This document shows positions 1 to 9,499 of a stretch of DNA of 62,706 bases, piece after piece. The translations under genes and the position numbers were made by a program. This DNA is from JAUNBG01 sp964442735 (GTDB taxonomy: Bacteria > Planctomycetota > Planctomycetia > Pirellulales > Thermoguttaceae). The stretch lies in contig CAYUAP010000012.1 in the NCBI GenBank assembly GCA_964442735.1, forward strand, positions 1 to 62,706. Reading direction: 5' to 3'. How positions within the stretch are numbered: position 1 is the stretch's first letter; each line of letters opens with the position of its first letter. The notes beneath the pieces were generated by a model. It searched no databases and was not told the origin of the DNA. It saw only the letters and a list, made by a program, of their open reading frames with translations.

Positions 1-420
1 AAAAATGTTTCGTTTGTTATTGTAAAATATTGTATTTTACGACAGACTATCCGTGTTTATCCGTGATATCCGTGATATCCGTGGTTCCGAATCGTTCGCG
101 AATGGTTATCCGTATTGAAACTTCTGAAATAACCGATGAAACCGACTAACAACAGGACAAAAATACTCAAACTAACAACGTATGAAAAATGTTTTGTTTT
201 TCATAAATTTACACTCCCGATTTTTTAAGATATTCATTACAATTAAATATATCAAAAGGGACAGTTAATCGAACACATTGTTATAGCCGCTGGCAATCCT
301 CTGGCAATCCTGGACGCAAGCGCAAATCCTGTGGGCTTGATTTCGGAATTTTACCTATTATAATACATTTCGTGTATGGGAGTCTATTTCCAATTTATTT
401 ATCCATAGGAGGATTTTAAG
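1..420. other. AT-rich intergenic region with dispersed repeat copy
   Basis: No gene is supported here. Positions 1-115 match 17575-17670 almost base for base over the first 50 bases (sharing TGTTTATCCGTGATATCCGTG), so this is one copy of a dispersed AT-rich repeat. At about 290-312 a short CTGGCAATCCT word is repeated. The last 15 bases hold the Shine-Dalgarno AGGAGG (about 407-412) of the next gene. Confidence 0.6.
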
Positions 421-3231
421 ATGATGAAGCGGTCAATGTCACTGATATTGTTCTTTCTGTTGTTATCGCTGTCAGTTCCGGCAGAAGAATTAAATTACGA
501 TGTCGGATATGGTACCATTCGATTTACGGAACAGGGAAATATCAATGTTGTATTTACTGACGGAGTTCAATGGCCGAAATCAGTTCAGTCGGCATTTATC
601 CTGGAGACGAAGGAAGGAAAACCTGTTTATTCGTCCAAGGTTGTTTCGTCTGGTGATAAAATGACTGTCACTTTCACAGACGGCAGCAGTGCCCTTTTTA
701 CCGTCAAGCCAAATAAAGGATTTCTTCTTTTTCAATTGGAGAAATTTGATCCGAAACAGAAGTTCGAACGATTTCAGGTCATGAAAATATCGGTTCCACA
801 GGAGGCACGAATCGCGTCCTTGACAAACACAGCCACTTGGGAGGGAAAATCGGTTAGTGCGATGACCGCATCACCAAATATTCTGCCGATCTACAGCCAT
901 ACGCGCAGTGACGCGGCCAATCGACAAGGATGCTCCCATATTTTCGAGCAGATAACGAACAGTAAAGTCGGTCACTATGCGGCCCGATTTCAAGCGACGT
1001 CGAACGATCAACCGGGAGGCTGGTCCGTTCGCGGTCGGGCAATCCCCAAAATGCTTAATCTAACCGGATATAAAGGTATTCGCGTTTGGGTTCACGGTGA
1101 CGGTAATCGTGAAGCATTGAAAATTCAGTTATCCGATAATAAAGGCGGTAATCGCGACGATTACATCGATATTAATTTTAAAGGTTGGAAACAACTCTTC
1201 CTGGAAAAACCGGCACTAAACGACCTTGATTATTCCTGTATAAATTTTCTTCGTTTCTATTATAACGGACTGCCTGTTAATCAAACGGTGGAATGTCTCG
1301 TCGATCAAGTGGAAATGGTACTTGACGACAACGGCAAGGAAAAGGTCGTATTACTGGAGGATTTTGAATCGTCGAACAGTATTCTCTGGGATCAGCCTAA
1401 TCCGGCACTTTCCCTGGAATCGGTTGCACGTCATGGTCTGACTCCGGTCGTTTTCGGTATAATTTGTTCTCCGGAAGATCAATGGACAACCATTGTCCCC
1501 AAATTTCAAGAGGCAGCAGGAATTCCATCTCCACGTCTGGGGGGTGTCTGGAACAAGGAGAGTTCCTGGATTCGCGAATCCTATTTCTTCCTGACCGGAT
1601 TCAAGGAATCCCAATTCGACGAAGCTCTTAAAATTGCCAAACGCGGTAACTTTAAAATGATCCTGCTCCTTGATACCTGGACGAAATCCCATGGTCATTA
1701 TGAAGTCAATACAAATAACTATCCGGATGGAATCGATAGTCTCAAGCGAGTCTTTAAACGTTTTAACGACGAAGGAATGAAGGTCGGACTCCATTTTCTC
1801 GCGGCGTCCATTTATTATCCCGACTCCTATCTGACTCCCGTTCCCGATAAACGACTGGTTAAAGGGGCTCGTGTCAGTCTCGCAAATGATATCGATGAAA
1901 AAACCGATTTTATCGAAACAATGGAACCGCCCCACGAATTTCCCAAAACAGAAGGGAACAGCTATATGGATTCTGGTCGAACCCTCTGGATTGACAATGA
2001 AATGATCTATTACGATACCGTTTCGCTGGAAAAGCCCTATGGCTTTTCCGGTTGTAAACGTGGATATTACAATACCGTAAAATCCGGGCATAAAAAGAAT
2101 ACGGATATCTGGCATCTCATTCGTGCCTATGGCTATTACATGTATGATCTCGATTCGTCTTTAGCCGAAGAAATAGCGGACAATCTCGCGAAGACAGTCA
2201 ATCAACTTCCCGTATCCATGATCTATTTCGACGGATCCGAAAAACTTCAGAAGCCGGACGATGGTGGCGACCATTGGTATTATAACGCGATATTACATAG
2301 AAATTTCTATAATAAAATCAAGAATAAAAATATACTATATCAGGCAAGCAGTACCTCGCCCTATTCCTGGCATCAGTTGGCACGAACGGCATCGGCAGAC
2401 GGTCATGACGATCTGCGCGCCTATCTCGAAGAACGGTCCGGTGGATTTAAAAGTTACTATAAAGAAAATCATTATCCACTTGATATCGGATGGTATTACG
2501 CCTACGACAAAAAGGCGACTCCGGATATGTACGAATATATTCTAACGAAGTCAATCGCCTATGATTCCTCCATGTCACTTCAGGTTTCCGTTGACGCGGC
2601 TAAAGCACATCCTTTTATCGGAGAAATTCTCGATATGATCCGTCTTTACGATGACCTTCGACTCTCCGGACGCGTTCCTAAAGAATTACGCGAAAAAATG
2701 GAAATAGATCCTGCCCTGTTCGGTTTAAAAACGGAAGAGGCACGTAACGCCCTCCTCGATAAACGACGTGATTTCCATTATATGAAGAAAAACGGCCAGG
2801 AAGGTTTTCAACGTGTTATTTTCGATTTATGGCAAAAAATAGAACTCTCGGATTCGAAAACCTTCGAATTCGACATGACCGTTAAAGAAGGCCGTTCTTT
2901 AATCGGTTTCCAAATTCAGGCTTGTGAATTAACACAGGATCAAACGGCATTAAAAGAGAATCGAATCGTCAATCCAAAAGTGGAGATCAACGGAAAAACC
3001 CTGACACTCCCCATGACACTTTCTCCCGGCCAATATGGCTTCTATTGGGGCGGCGACAAATTAGCTCAATATGGTATGCCATTATCCGAAGGAAAATACT
3101 TCGATCAAAAAGGAGACCTCCTTTTTCTGCCCGATGGACAGTATAAAGTCAAATTTTCCTGTGATGGTGCAATAACACTGCCGTTACGCATTAGAACAAC
3201 CCGTCAGCCAAATGAATTTCACACGTTTTAG
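421..3231 (+). CDS. secreted glycoside hydrolase-like protein (clan GH-D-like TIM barrel)
   Basis: This is a 936-residue exported protein. The start is the ATG behind AGGAGG with about 8 bases spacing; a second ATG follows at once. Residues 1-22 form a Sec signal peptide (basic start, leucine-rich core, cut near PAEE). Residues about 200-310 look like a beta-sandwich carbohydrate-binding or CIA30-like module (GYKGIRVWVHGDG, then GWKQLFLEKP). Residues about 340-780 look like a TIM barrel: YPDGIDSLKRVFKRFNDEGM followed by KVGLHF resembles the melibiase-type clan (GH27/31/36), and MIYFDGSEK could carry an acidic catalytic residue. The C-terminus is a beta-rich domain. It stands alone, with a palindromic repeat 5 bases after its stop. 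The family assignment is inferred from fold-like patterns; polysaccharide or glycoconjugate hydrolysis outside the cytoplasm is likely, but the substrate is unknown. Confidence 0.6.
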   Translation: MMKRSMSLILFFLLLSLSVPAEELNYDVGYGTIRFTEQGNINVVFTDGVQWPKSVQSAFILETKEGKPVYSSKVVSSGDKMTVTFTDGSSALFTVKPNKGFLLFQLEKFDPKQKFERFQVMKISVPQEARIASLTNTATWEGKSVSAMTASPNILPIYSHTRSDAANRQGCSHIFEQITNSKVGHYAARFQATSNDQPGGWSVRGRAIPKMLNLTGYKGIRVWVHGDGNREALKIQLSDNKGGNRDDYIDINFKGWKQLFLEKPALNDLDYSCINFLRFYYNGLPVNQTVECLVDQVEMVLDDNGKEKVVLLEDFESSNSILWDQPNPALSLESVARHGLTPVVFGIICSPEDQWTTIVPKFQEAAGIPSPRLGGVWNKESSWIRESYFFLTGFKESQFDEALKIAKRGNFKMILLLDTWTKSHGHYEVNTNNYPDGIDSLKRVFKRFNDEGMKVGLHFLAASIYYPDSYLTPVPDKRLVKGARVSLANDIDEKTDFIETMEPPHEFPKTEGNSYMDSGRTLWIDNEMIYYDTVSLEKPYGFSGCKRGYYNTVKSGHKKNTDIWHLIRAYGYYMYDLDSSLAEEIADNLAKTVNQLPVSMIYFDGSEKLQKPDDGGDHWYYNAILHRNFYNKIKNKNILYQASSTSPYSWHQLARTASADGHDDLRAYLEERSGGFKSYYKENHYPLDIGWYYAYDKKATPDMYEYILTKSIAYDSSMSLQVSVDAAKAHPFIGEILDMIRLYDDLRLSGRVPKELREKMEIDPALFGLKTEEARNALLDKRRDFHYMKKNGQEGFQRVIFDLWQKIELSDSKTFEFDMTVKEGRSLIGFQIQACELTQDQTALKENRIVNPKVEINGKTLTLPMTLSPGQYGFYWGGDKLAQYGMPLSEGKYFDQKGDLLFLPDGQYKVKFSCDGAITLPLRIRTTRQPNEFHTF

Positions 3232-3236
3232 TACTA

Positions 3237-3356
3237 TATACTCAAGGTCGTTTTAAAAGTCTATACTCCAAAACGGGCGCGATGCCTGTTTTGGAGTATG
3301 CGGACGAGACATCCGGGCTCCCTGAAAATGCCGAATTTATAACATCGTACAGTATA
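3237..3356 (+). repeat. palindromic MITE-like element, copy 1
   Basis: It begins TATACTCAAGGTCGTT and ends with the near-inverse ATCGTACAGTATA. The inside holds an inverted repeat around the CAAAAC/GTTTTG type hairpin. It starts 5 bases after the stop of the glycosidase gene and lies between convergent genes, so it could act as a bidirectional terminator. Confidence 0.75.
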
Positions 3357-3357
3357 C

Positions 3358-3432
3358 AGAAAACTACTGAAAACTACTGAAAACTACTATAAACTACTAT
3401 AAACTACTATAAACTACGATAAACTACAGAAA
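3358..3432. repeat. short tandem repeat of about 11 bp (AAACTACTATA-type)
   Basis: About seven imperfect units of AAACTACT(A/G)A/TAAACTACTA follow directly on the palindromic element and run almost to the stop of the minus-strand reductase gene. No coding potential is seen. Confidence 0.7.
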
Positions 3433-3440
3433 AACCACCT

Positions 3441-4328
3441 TCAAAATGTACATTGACGCGAATCCATAAAGTTCTTCAGGGAATCGCGCCAGTTGGGAAG
3501 AGGTTCACTATGGGGAAGAGATCTGTATTTATCGGTATTCAATGTGTTGTTATTGGAATGGGGAGCAACAAATCCATATTCCATACTGGTTATAGGTAAT
3601 ATAACATGTTTTTTCAAGCCGCTGTAATTCTGAAGGAAGTTGGCAACCTCGAAGGGGGTTGTTCGGTCCATGGCAGCTATATGATAAAGACCTTTTTCTC
3701 GTTGTTCAATCAAGAAACGAATAATTCGTATCAGATCAAACGTCCATAGCGGTGAAATAGAAATATCATTAAGGACGTGTAATTTCTGCGTTCGACGAAA
3801 CGCTGCCAATAGTGTTTCCACCAGATTACCGGATGAATTGGGACCGGAATCACCAAATAACGTTGATAGCCGTATAACCAGAGATTCCGAATATTCCAAT
3901 GCGGCGTCTTCCGCATCCGCCTTTGTTCGGGCAAAAATAGAGACCGGATTGATCGGATCGGTCTCCCGACCTCCTTCTTCCAACGGATCTTCCGAATAAA
4001 AGAGTTCCGAACAACTGAATTGAACGAAAAAGGCTTTTGTTCGACCAGCCGCCTCGCGAAGATTCGCCGTTCCATGCAAATGGAAATTTCGCGCGGAATT
4101 GGGGTGTGTTTCCAACCAGTCAATATTATTTATGCCCGCCGCATTGATAATAATCTGCGGAGAAATTTCCTGGAGCGCGTTCAGGGTAAAGGAACGAGCA
4201 CATAAATCGAATTCCGGAAGGTCGAACGGAACGAGTTTGTCTTCCGTATTTCCGAACTGATTCCAATAGCGCAGGAACGCAGAACCGAGTAGTCCTTTTG
4301 CCCCCACTACGGCAATGGTATTATTCAT
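3441..4328 (-). CDS. RmlD-like sugar nucleotide reductase (extended SDR), catalytic Tyr replaced
   Basis: This 295-residue protein starts AVVGAKGLLGSAF, a Rossmann GxxGxxG motif (residues about 5-17), and resembles dTDP-4-dehydrorhamnose reductase in length and order of motifs (NAAGINNIDW; CSELFYSED; FARTKADAED). Known members use YxxxK as the catalytic pair. Here the tyrosine position is phenylalanine (FARTK), which is direct from the codon TTT near 3930, so normal reductase activity is doubtful. No rmlA, rmlB or rmlC gene lies nearby. Its ATG overlaps the last 8 bases of the ABC permease gene, so translation is probably coupled to the transporter. It could be a modified reductase or a non-catalytic SDR (compare MAT2B-type regulators). 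The superfamily call is firm and the reaction is not. Confidence 0.75.
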   Translation of the reverse strand: MNNTIAVVGAKGLLGSAFLRYWNQFGNTEDKLVPFDLPEFDLCARSFTLNALQEISPQIIINAAGINNIDWLETHPNSARNFHLHGTANLREAAGRTKAFFVQFSCSELFYSEDPLEEGGRETDPINPVSIFARTKADAEDAALEYSESLVIRLSTLFGDSGPNSSGNLVETLLAAFRRTQKLHVLNDISISPLWTFDLIRIIRFLIEQREKGLYHIAAMDRTTPFEVANFLQNYSGLKKHVILPITSMEYGFVAPHSNNNTLNTDKYRSLPHSEPLPNWRDSLKNFMDSRQCTF

Positions 4329-5670
4329 GTCTTAACGCTTCGATGGGGTCCATCTTCGCAGCACGAACAGCCGGATACAGACCAAATACGACTCCAATAA
4401 ATAAAGAAATAAAGAAGGCCAATGGAATTGACCAGTATACAATGATCGGTTTAATTTCCTGAACAATTGAGGGCAGACTGGCAATCAATTCCGGATTAAT
4501 CCGTTTTAACATTCCCATGGCAAAAATAGTCACCGGTTTACATGTCAAACCGACGAGAATCCCCAAACCACCACCGACAACAGACAATACAATAGTCTCA
4601 ATCAGAAATTGCCGGACAATATCACCCTGTTTGGCCCCAAGAGCACGTCGAATACCGATTTCACGGGTTCGTTCCGTAACAGTAGCCAACATAATATTCA
4701 TAATACCGATACCACCGACAATTAAGGAGATACCGGCAATCATTCCCATAAAAACATTGAACATCATTCGGGTTGTTTTAGCTTGCTCCAGTAGTTCCAA
4801 CGGGACTGTTATTCCATAATCTTCATATTTGTGCTTTTCCTGTAATGTCATTTTTATCAATTCGGACGTCTCCATAACGTTGGCAACTTTATCGACCTGA
4901 AGTGTAATCTGGGAGAGTTCCACCGTTTCACCTTCAAAAGAGCCGGATCGTCGAATAACCACGGTATCACCAATACGCGTACGCAATGTATTTAAGGGAA
5001 TATAAAGGTCATAGGAATAATCCTGTGCGGCAAACGATCCACCGATACCGGCAGACGGCATACGCGATTCCATAATACCCACGACTTTATAATTGTATTT
5101 TTCACCGACACGAACCAACTGGCCAAGCGGATCCTCGTATGGAAACAGAATCTCCGCCGTTTTACTTCCAAGTACACAAAAATCTTTTGCATCCCGATTA
5201 TCAATTTCATCCAGAAACCGACCTTCAAAAACCTCTAATTTCGTTATTTCCGCATAGTCTGCGGTACAACCGACCAGTCGACCATCGACCTTCCAACGGC
5301 CTTTTTGAAATGTTTCCCGTATTTCACGAACCGGAACCGCCCTTTTTATGGTCGGAATCGTTTCCGATAATCGGGCATAATCAAGTCGGGTTAGACCATA
5401 GGCCGGTATCTGCATACCACGACCGCCCGATGCCGCCGCGTTTTGATTCAAAACTTCATTCGGCGGCTTTATCGAACGTACAATTATATTGTCGGCCCCA
5501 AGACTCTCAATTTGATCCTGTGCCTTTTTACTGATGCCTTCTCCAATTGCCAATAACCAGATAACACTAGCTACTCCAATAAAGATACCAAGTACCGTTA
5601 AAAGAGAACGCAACGGATGCAGAAAGAGGCTCTTAACCCCCAACTGAAATGTCTGAAAAAAATAAAGCAT
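4321..5670 (-). CDS. MacB-like ABC transporter permease (FtsX family)
   Basis: This is an inner-membrane permease of the MacB/LolC type, partner of the ATPase just upstream. I chose the ATG at 5670 (449 residues, MLYFFQTFQLGVKSL) because an upstream in-frame ATG at 5790 would run back into the ATPase gene. A first membrane helix (about 18-42, LLTVLGIFIGVASVIWLLAI) is followed by a MacB-type periplasmic core (about 45-290). Three C-terminal helices lie near 305, 357 and 415, with the typical ERTREIGIRRALGAK coupling segment before the second. Neighbours are the adaptor and ATPase upstream and an overlapping RmlD-like gene downstream. The set is probably a tripartite-type exporter of an unknown substrate. 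No clear Shine-Dalgarno is seen at 5670. Confidence 0.9.
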   Translation of the reverse strand: MLYFFQTFQLGVKSLFLHPLRSLLTVLGIFIGVASVIWLLAIGEGISKKAQDQIESLGADNIIVRSIKPPNEVLNQNAAASGGRGMQIPAYGLTRLDYARLSETIPTIKRAVPVREIRETFQKGRWKVDGRLVGCTADYAEITKLEVFEGRFLDEIDNRDAKDFCVLGSKTAEILFPYEDPLGQLVRVGEKYNYKVVGIMESRMPSAGIGGSFAAQDYSYDLYIPLNTLRTRIGDTVVIRRSGSFEGETVELSQITLQVDKVANVMETSELIKMTLQEKHKYEDYGITVPLELLEQAKTTRMMFNVFMGMIAGISLIVGGIGIMNIMLATVTERTREIGIRRALGAKQGDIVRQFLIETIVLSVVGGGLGILVGLTCKPVTIFAMGMLKRINPELIASLPSIVQEIKPIIVYWSIPLAFFISLFIGVVFGLYPAVRAAKMDPIEALRHE

Positions 5671-5740
5671 AATTTGGAATATGGATAAAATGTTAATTCT
5701 ATAATACAACAAACAATTATACGGATAGATAACGTCTCCA

Positions 5741-6460
5741 TTATCTCGATACAGAATTTCTGTTTTCCTTTTTACGAATGTCCGATTCAACCAAACCGTC
5801 CTTTAGTCGGACAATTCGATTACTTCGCGAACCCACTTCATCTTCATGGGTAACGAGAATAATCGTTCGGCCTTCTTTATTAAGCCGGTCCAGAAGATCG
5901 AGAATTTCCATTGTTGTTTTGGAATCCAGGTTTCCTGTTGGTTCGTCGGCCAGAATAAAATAGGGGTTATTCACCAAACTACGCGCAATGGCCACACGCT
6001 GCTGCTGACCACCAGATAACTGGGTCGGACGGTGGTTGAGCCGTTCCCCCAAACCAACCATTTTGGCTAACTCAATACAATGCTGACGCGATTTGCGATT
6101 CACATTTTTCTGATAGAATAATGGTACTTCAATATTTTCGATAACCGTCAACTGCTGTATTAGATTATAGGACTGAAAAACAAATCCAATTCGAGTCGCA
6201 CGAATGGTTGAGAGATGATAATCGTCCAATTTTGTAACATCATCGGTTCCGAGAATAATGGAACCATGCGTCGGACGGTCCAGACAACCAAGAAGGTTGA
6301 GCATGGTACTCTTGCCGGACCCTGATGCCCCCATAATGGCCACATAATCTCCTTCCGGAACGGTTAAATCAACACCGCGGAGAGCCCGTACCGTTTCACC
6401 TTTCAGAACATATTCACGAGTTACGCCCGTTAAACAGGCGGCCAATACTGTTTCCGACAC
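5741..6460 (-). CDS. ABC transporter ATP-binding protein (MacB/LolD type)
   Basis: This 239-residue cytoplasmic ATPase powers the permease encoded 70 bases downstream. Visible motifs are Walker A GASGSGKST (about 44-52), Q-loop FVFQSYNLI, signature LSGGQQQRVAIARSL (about 144-158), Walker B FILADEPTGNLDS (about 168) and switch histidine LVTHE. Length and motifs match the LolD/MacB/DevA exporter ATPase family. The start appears to be GTG (MSETVLAACL) with only a weak A/G-rich stretch upstream. It sits 192 bases behind the adaptor gene, with a strong hairpin between them. Confidence 0.93.
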   Translation of the reverse strand: MSETVLAACLTGVTREYVLKGETVRALRGVDLTVPEGDYVAIMGASGSGKSTMLNLLGCLDRPTHGSIILGTDDVTKLDDYHLSTIRATRIGFVFQSYNLIQQLTVIENIEVPLFYQKNVNRKSRQHCIELAKMVGLGERLNHRPTQLSGGQQQRVAIARSLVNNPYFILADEPTGNLDSKTTMEILDLLDRLNKEGRTIILVTHEDEVGSRSNRIVRLKDGLVESDIRKKENRNSVSR

Positions 6461-6551
6461 AATGTTTCTTTCTTTTATTCTATATCAAAATTCTATACAA
6501 CGAACATAACAGTCACAAGACCGGAAAACGGTCGTCTCGTCCATAGCCGAA

Positions 6552-6574
6552 AAGGCAGGCGTTACGCCTGCCTT
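6552..6574 (-). terminator. 10-bp stem hairpin between adaptor and ATPase genes
   Basis: The arms AAGGCAGGCG (6552-6561) and CGCCTGCCTT (6565-6574) pair perfectly around a 3-base loop. On the minus strand, TTTTC follows the stem. It lies just after the adaptor gene and may be a weak terminator or an mRNA-stabilising barrier that sets the adaptor:ATPase ratio. Function is inferred. Confidence 0.55.
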
Positions 6575-6652
6575 AAATAGAACCTGATTTTGACATTATT
6601 AATATACCATTAATATACCATGTTTAATATACCATGTTCCGTTAATAAACAA

Positions 6653-9499
6653 CTACTTCTCTTTAGCTGCCGGAGCTTTTTCTGTTTTGACTTCTGTAAC
6701 AGTCGGCTTCTGGGCGCTTTGTAGTTTTCCGGGCTTTCTGGCTTGACTGACTTCCTTCGGCTTGATGGATTCCGATTCCTGTTTCGGTTCAGTCTTAACT
6801 TCTACTGCCGGTTTCGCTTGCCCCTCGATAGGTGGAGCCGAACGATTGGCTTTACTGTTCGAGCCATGATTTCCCGGCCCTTTTGGGTGCTCTTCCGATC
6901 CCAACGGTTTTTGTTGATTCATTCGCGCCTTGAGCCCGTCAATTCCTGTTTTAAATTCCGCTAAACTGATCTTCTCGTCCAGGTCTGTATCAAACAGACT
7001 AAACATTTCCTTCAAGGGTTCCTGATGTTCTGACTTAATTTCATTGAGCACAATAAAACCATCTTTATCAGCATCATACTTCGCGAAGATTTCTTCTGCA
7101 TTATTATCCAGCCAATAACTGATTCCTCGAGAATGATCCTTGCCTTTATCCACCATTTCTTCTGCTTGATAGAGGGCCTTCATCTTCTCGTAATAAATTC
7201 GACTGGAACAAAAACCGATAACGAAATCTGTTTGCGACCATTCACCATCTTTATTCCGATCCCATTCGTCATAGAAATTATCCAATTCGGCAGCCTTCTC
7301 CTTTACCTCTTTTCGGGTAATGACCTTGTTGTGATCTTCATCCAGAGTTCGGCAAAATTCCATGGCTGTTAATTCAAAATACTTCTCTAACGGTTTGATA
7401 CGCTGAAGTTTTTTCTTGACTTCCTCAACATCAATATCGGAATCGGTGATTTCTTTGGCCTTTTGAACACTACTGTTTTGTCCCATTCCGGGCATTCCGC
7501 CCTGACCGCCAGCCATTCCGGGCATACCGCCCTGACCTCCTGCTGCTCCGGGCATTCCGCCCTGGCCTCCTGCTGCTCCGGGCATTCCGCCCTGACCTCC
7601 AGCCATTCCGGGCATACCGTCCTGGCCTCCTGCTGCTCCGGGCATACCGCCCTGGCCTCCTGCTGCTCCAGGCATTCCACCCTGACCTCCAGCCATTCCG
7701 GTCATTCCGCCCTGACCACCTGCCATTCCGGGCATACCACCCTGACCTCCAGCCATTCCGGGCATACGCCCTTGACCACCTTGTTTTCTACCTTGACCAC
7801 CAGAACGGTTGGCACGCATTTGAGCACGTGCCCCTTCCGGCATTTGCCCCTGCATTCCTTCAGGCATTTGGCCATTAGGCCCTTGGGGCATTTGACCCTG
7901 CATTCCTTCGGGCATTTGACCATTAGGACCTTGGGGCATTTGGCCCTGCATTCCTTCGGGCATTTGGCCATTAGGGCCTTCAGGCATTTTGAAACCATCA
8001 GGCATACCTTCCGGTTTGACCCTTTTTGGTTTTTCTCCTTGTACGGTCGATTTTTCTTTATCAGTACTTGTCAGGGCATTCTTTTCTTCATAAATTGAGG
8101 GTACCGTTTCACCGGGTAATTCAACATTATCTTTATATTGTCGTGCACCAGCTACAATTTCTTCATTTTCTTCCAGCCCCTTGAGAATAATAATTTCTTT
8201 ATCATTGGAGGCACCGAGGAGAACTTCTTTATATCCCCAAGTCCCTTCATGATAGGTTAGGCAAAAAGTTTTTCCTTCGAATTCGACCACGGAATGAACC
8301 GGAATCATTAAAACATCATCTAATTTATTGGCAATAATACGAACTTCGGCAGTTAAACCGGTTCGAATATCGGATGCATTGTCCTGAATTTTAATTAAAG
8401 TAACATAATCCTTGGCCGAAGACATCCAGACGATTTCCGGATATCGATTGACTTTAATGACTTCGCCTTCATATTTTTTATTCGTAATGGCGTCGAACCC
8501 CAAAATAACCTTCATTCCATTTTTAATAAAGGAGATATTGGACTCGTTAATCATGGCTCGAACCTGCATTTGAGAGGGGTCGGGAAGACGAATCAGTATT
8601 TGTCCTTTACGAACAGTGGCCCCATCCTTAATCATTTCCGATTCACTTCGGCCCGGTCGTGAATCCTGGTTGGCGTAAACCACCTGGCCAGCCTGTGGGG
8701 CCTTAATCGTACAGAATTGCTGTTGCTCCGTATAGTGAACGAGACGATCTTTATCGAGTTTATTGGAATAGGTTTCCGAATCAAGATTGGCTCGTGCCGT
8801 TTCTATATCGGACATTAGTTCCGTAATCTTTTTTTCACTGGTATACTTGAGAAGAACAAGTTGTTCCAAAAGGGAACTGCGTACACTGTTAATTGCCTTC
8901 TGTTCGGTAACGCGGTCGATTTCCAATTGCATCGTCGTCGAATAACTCAACTGAACCAGCCGTTCGGAATAACGGACATTATCGGCACTCTGTTTTTGGG
9001 TTTCCCGGTTGGCATAAATATTATTTTCGATGGTTGCCCAACTCTGCTCAAACGTTCCTTCAATATATTCCTCCAGGGACAATTCGGCCGTTCGAAGTTT
9101 TGCCTGGGCAGATGCCACTGTAGCCGTTGAAGAATTGTACTTAATCTGTTGCGAGTTGACCTTGTCGTCGATGGATTCGGTATCCAGTCGAACCAAAACG
9201 GTTCCTTCTTCGACTGTTTCGCCTTCCGGAATCAACTCGACAATGGTCGATTGACCTTCCACCTGGCAAATGATATCAACATTCTTCGCGCTTTCGGCAC
9301 TTCCTTTTCCGACAATTTCGTGAATAAAAGTACCACGAACGACCGGAACTCGAATAACATTCACTTTTTTGGCTTTTCCGCCGCTAAACCAATGCCAGGC
9401 ATAAAAACTTCCACCTCCCAAAACGATAATCACCAGAAGAAGATAAATCAATACTTTAGAAATGGCGCCTTTTCCTGACTGTTTCGATTTCAATATCAT
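6653..9499 (-). CDS. MacA/HlyD-like efflux adaptor with fused low-complexity and EF-hand C-terminal tail
   Basis: This membrane fusion protein of about 948 residues is the first gene of an ABC exporter set. The start is set at the ATG at 9499 (MILKSKQSGKG) behind GCAGAGAG, rather than the in-frame TTG 30 bases upstream. A membrane helix (about 18-37, VLIYLLLVIIVLGGGSFY) is followed by an HlyD-type region to about 470: a biotinyl-lipoyl half-motif (AESAKNVDIICQVEGQS), a long coiled hairpin and a beta barrel. This much is normal for MacA (370-400 residues). The tail is not: about 500-680 is made of MPEGMQGQMPQGPNGQ and GGQGGMPGMA/GAAGG repeats. Four EF-hand-like loops follow near 720-845 (DEDHNKVITRKE, DRNKDGEWSQTD, DADKDGFIVLNE, DTDLDEKISLAE), then a Lys/Pro/Glu-rich end. 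Calcium binding in the periplasm is inferred from the loops. Confidence 0.9.
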   Translation of the reverse strand: MILKSKQSGKGAISKVLIYLLLVIIVLGGGSFYAWHWFSGGKAKKVNVIRVPVVRGTFIHEIVGKGSAESAKNVDIICQVEGQSTIVELIPEGETVEEGTVLVRLDTESIDDKVNSQQIKYNSSTATVASAQAKLRTAELSLEEYIEGTFEQSWATIENNIYANRETQKQSADNVRYSERLVQLSYSTTMQLEIDRVTEQKAINSVRSSLLEQLVLLKYTSEKKITELMSDIETARANLDSETYSNKLDKDRLVHYTEQQQFCTIKAPQAGQVVYANQDSRPGRSESEMIKDGATVRKGQILIRLPDPSQMQVRAMINESNISFIKNGMKVILGFDAITNKKYEGEVIKVNRYPEIVWMSSAKDYVTLIKIQDNASDIRTGLTAEVRIIANKLDDVLMIPVHSVVEFEGKTFCLTYHEGTWGYKEVLLGASNDKEIIILKGLEENEEIVAGARQYKDNVELPGETVPSIYEEKNALTSTDKEKSTVQGEKPKRVKPEGMPDGFKMPEGPNGQMPEGMQGQMPQGPNGQMPEGMQGQMPQGPNGQMPEGMQGQMPEGARAQMRANRSGGQGRKQGGQGRMPGMAGGQGGMPGMAGGQGGMTGMAGGQGGMPGAAGGQGGMPGAAGGQDGMPGMAGGQGGMPGAAGGQGGMPGAAGGQGGMPGMAGGQGGMPGMGQNSSVQKAKEITDSDIDVEEVKKKLQRIKPLEKYFELTAMEFCRTLDEDHNKVITRKEVKEKAAELDNFYDEWDRNKDGEWSQTDFVIGFCSSRIYYEKMKALYQAEEMVDKGKDHSRGISYWLDNNAEEIFAKYDADKDGFIVLNEIKSEHQEPLKEMFSLFDTDLDEKISLAEFKTGIDGLKARMNQQKPLGSEEHPKGPGNHGSNSKANRSAPPIEGQAKPAVEVKTEPKQESESIKPKEVSQARKPGKLQSAQKPTVTEVKTEKAPAAKEK
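7480..7990. repeat. intragenic low-complexity repeats in the efflux adaptor gene
   Basis: Roughly 30-bp units encoding GGMPG(M/A)AGGQ (about 7485-7765) and 48-bp units encoding MPEGMQGQMPQGPNGQ (about 7840-7990) are in tandem. Because they lack stops they also leave long spurious reading frames open on both strands. Confidence 0.85.

Noticed and set aside
1351..2115. 254-codon minus-strand frame inside the first glycosidase gene
   Set aside because: No family resemblance and no ribosome-binding site. The plus frame is continuous with a signal peptide and barrel motifs.
7463..8098. Long plus-strand open frame (211 codons) opposite the efflux adaptor gene
   Set aside because: It exists only because the tandem coding repeats have no stops on the other strand. 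It has no ribosome-binding site, and its His/Ser/Thr-Gly repeats mirror the MacA-like tail.
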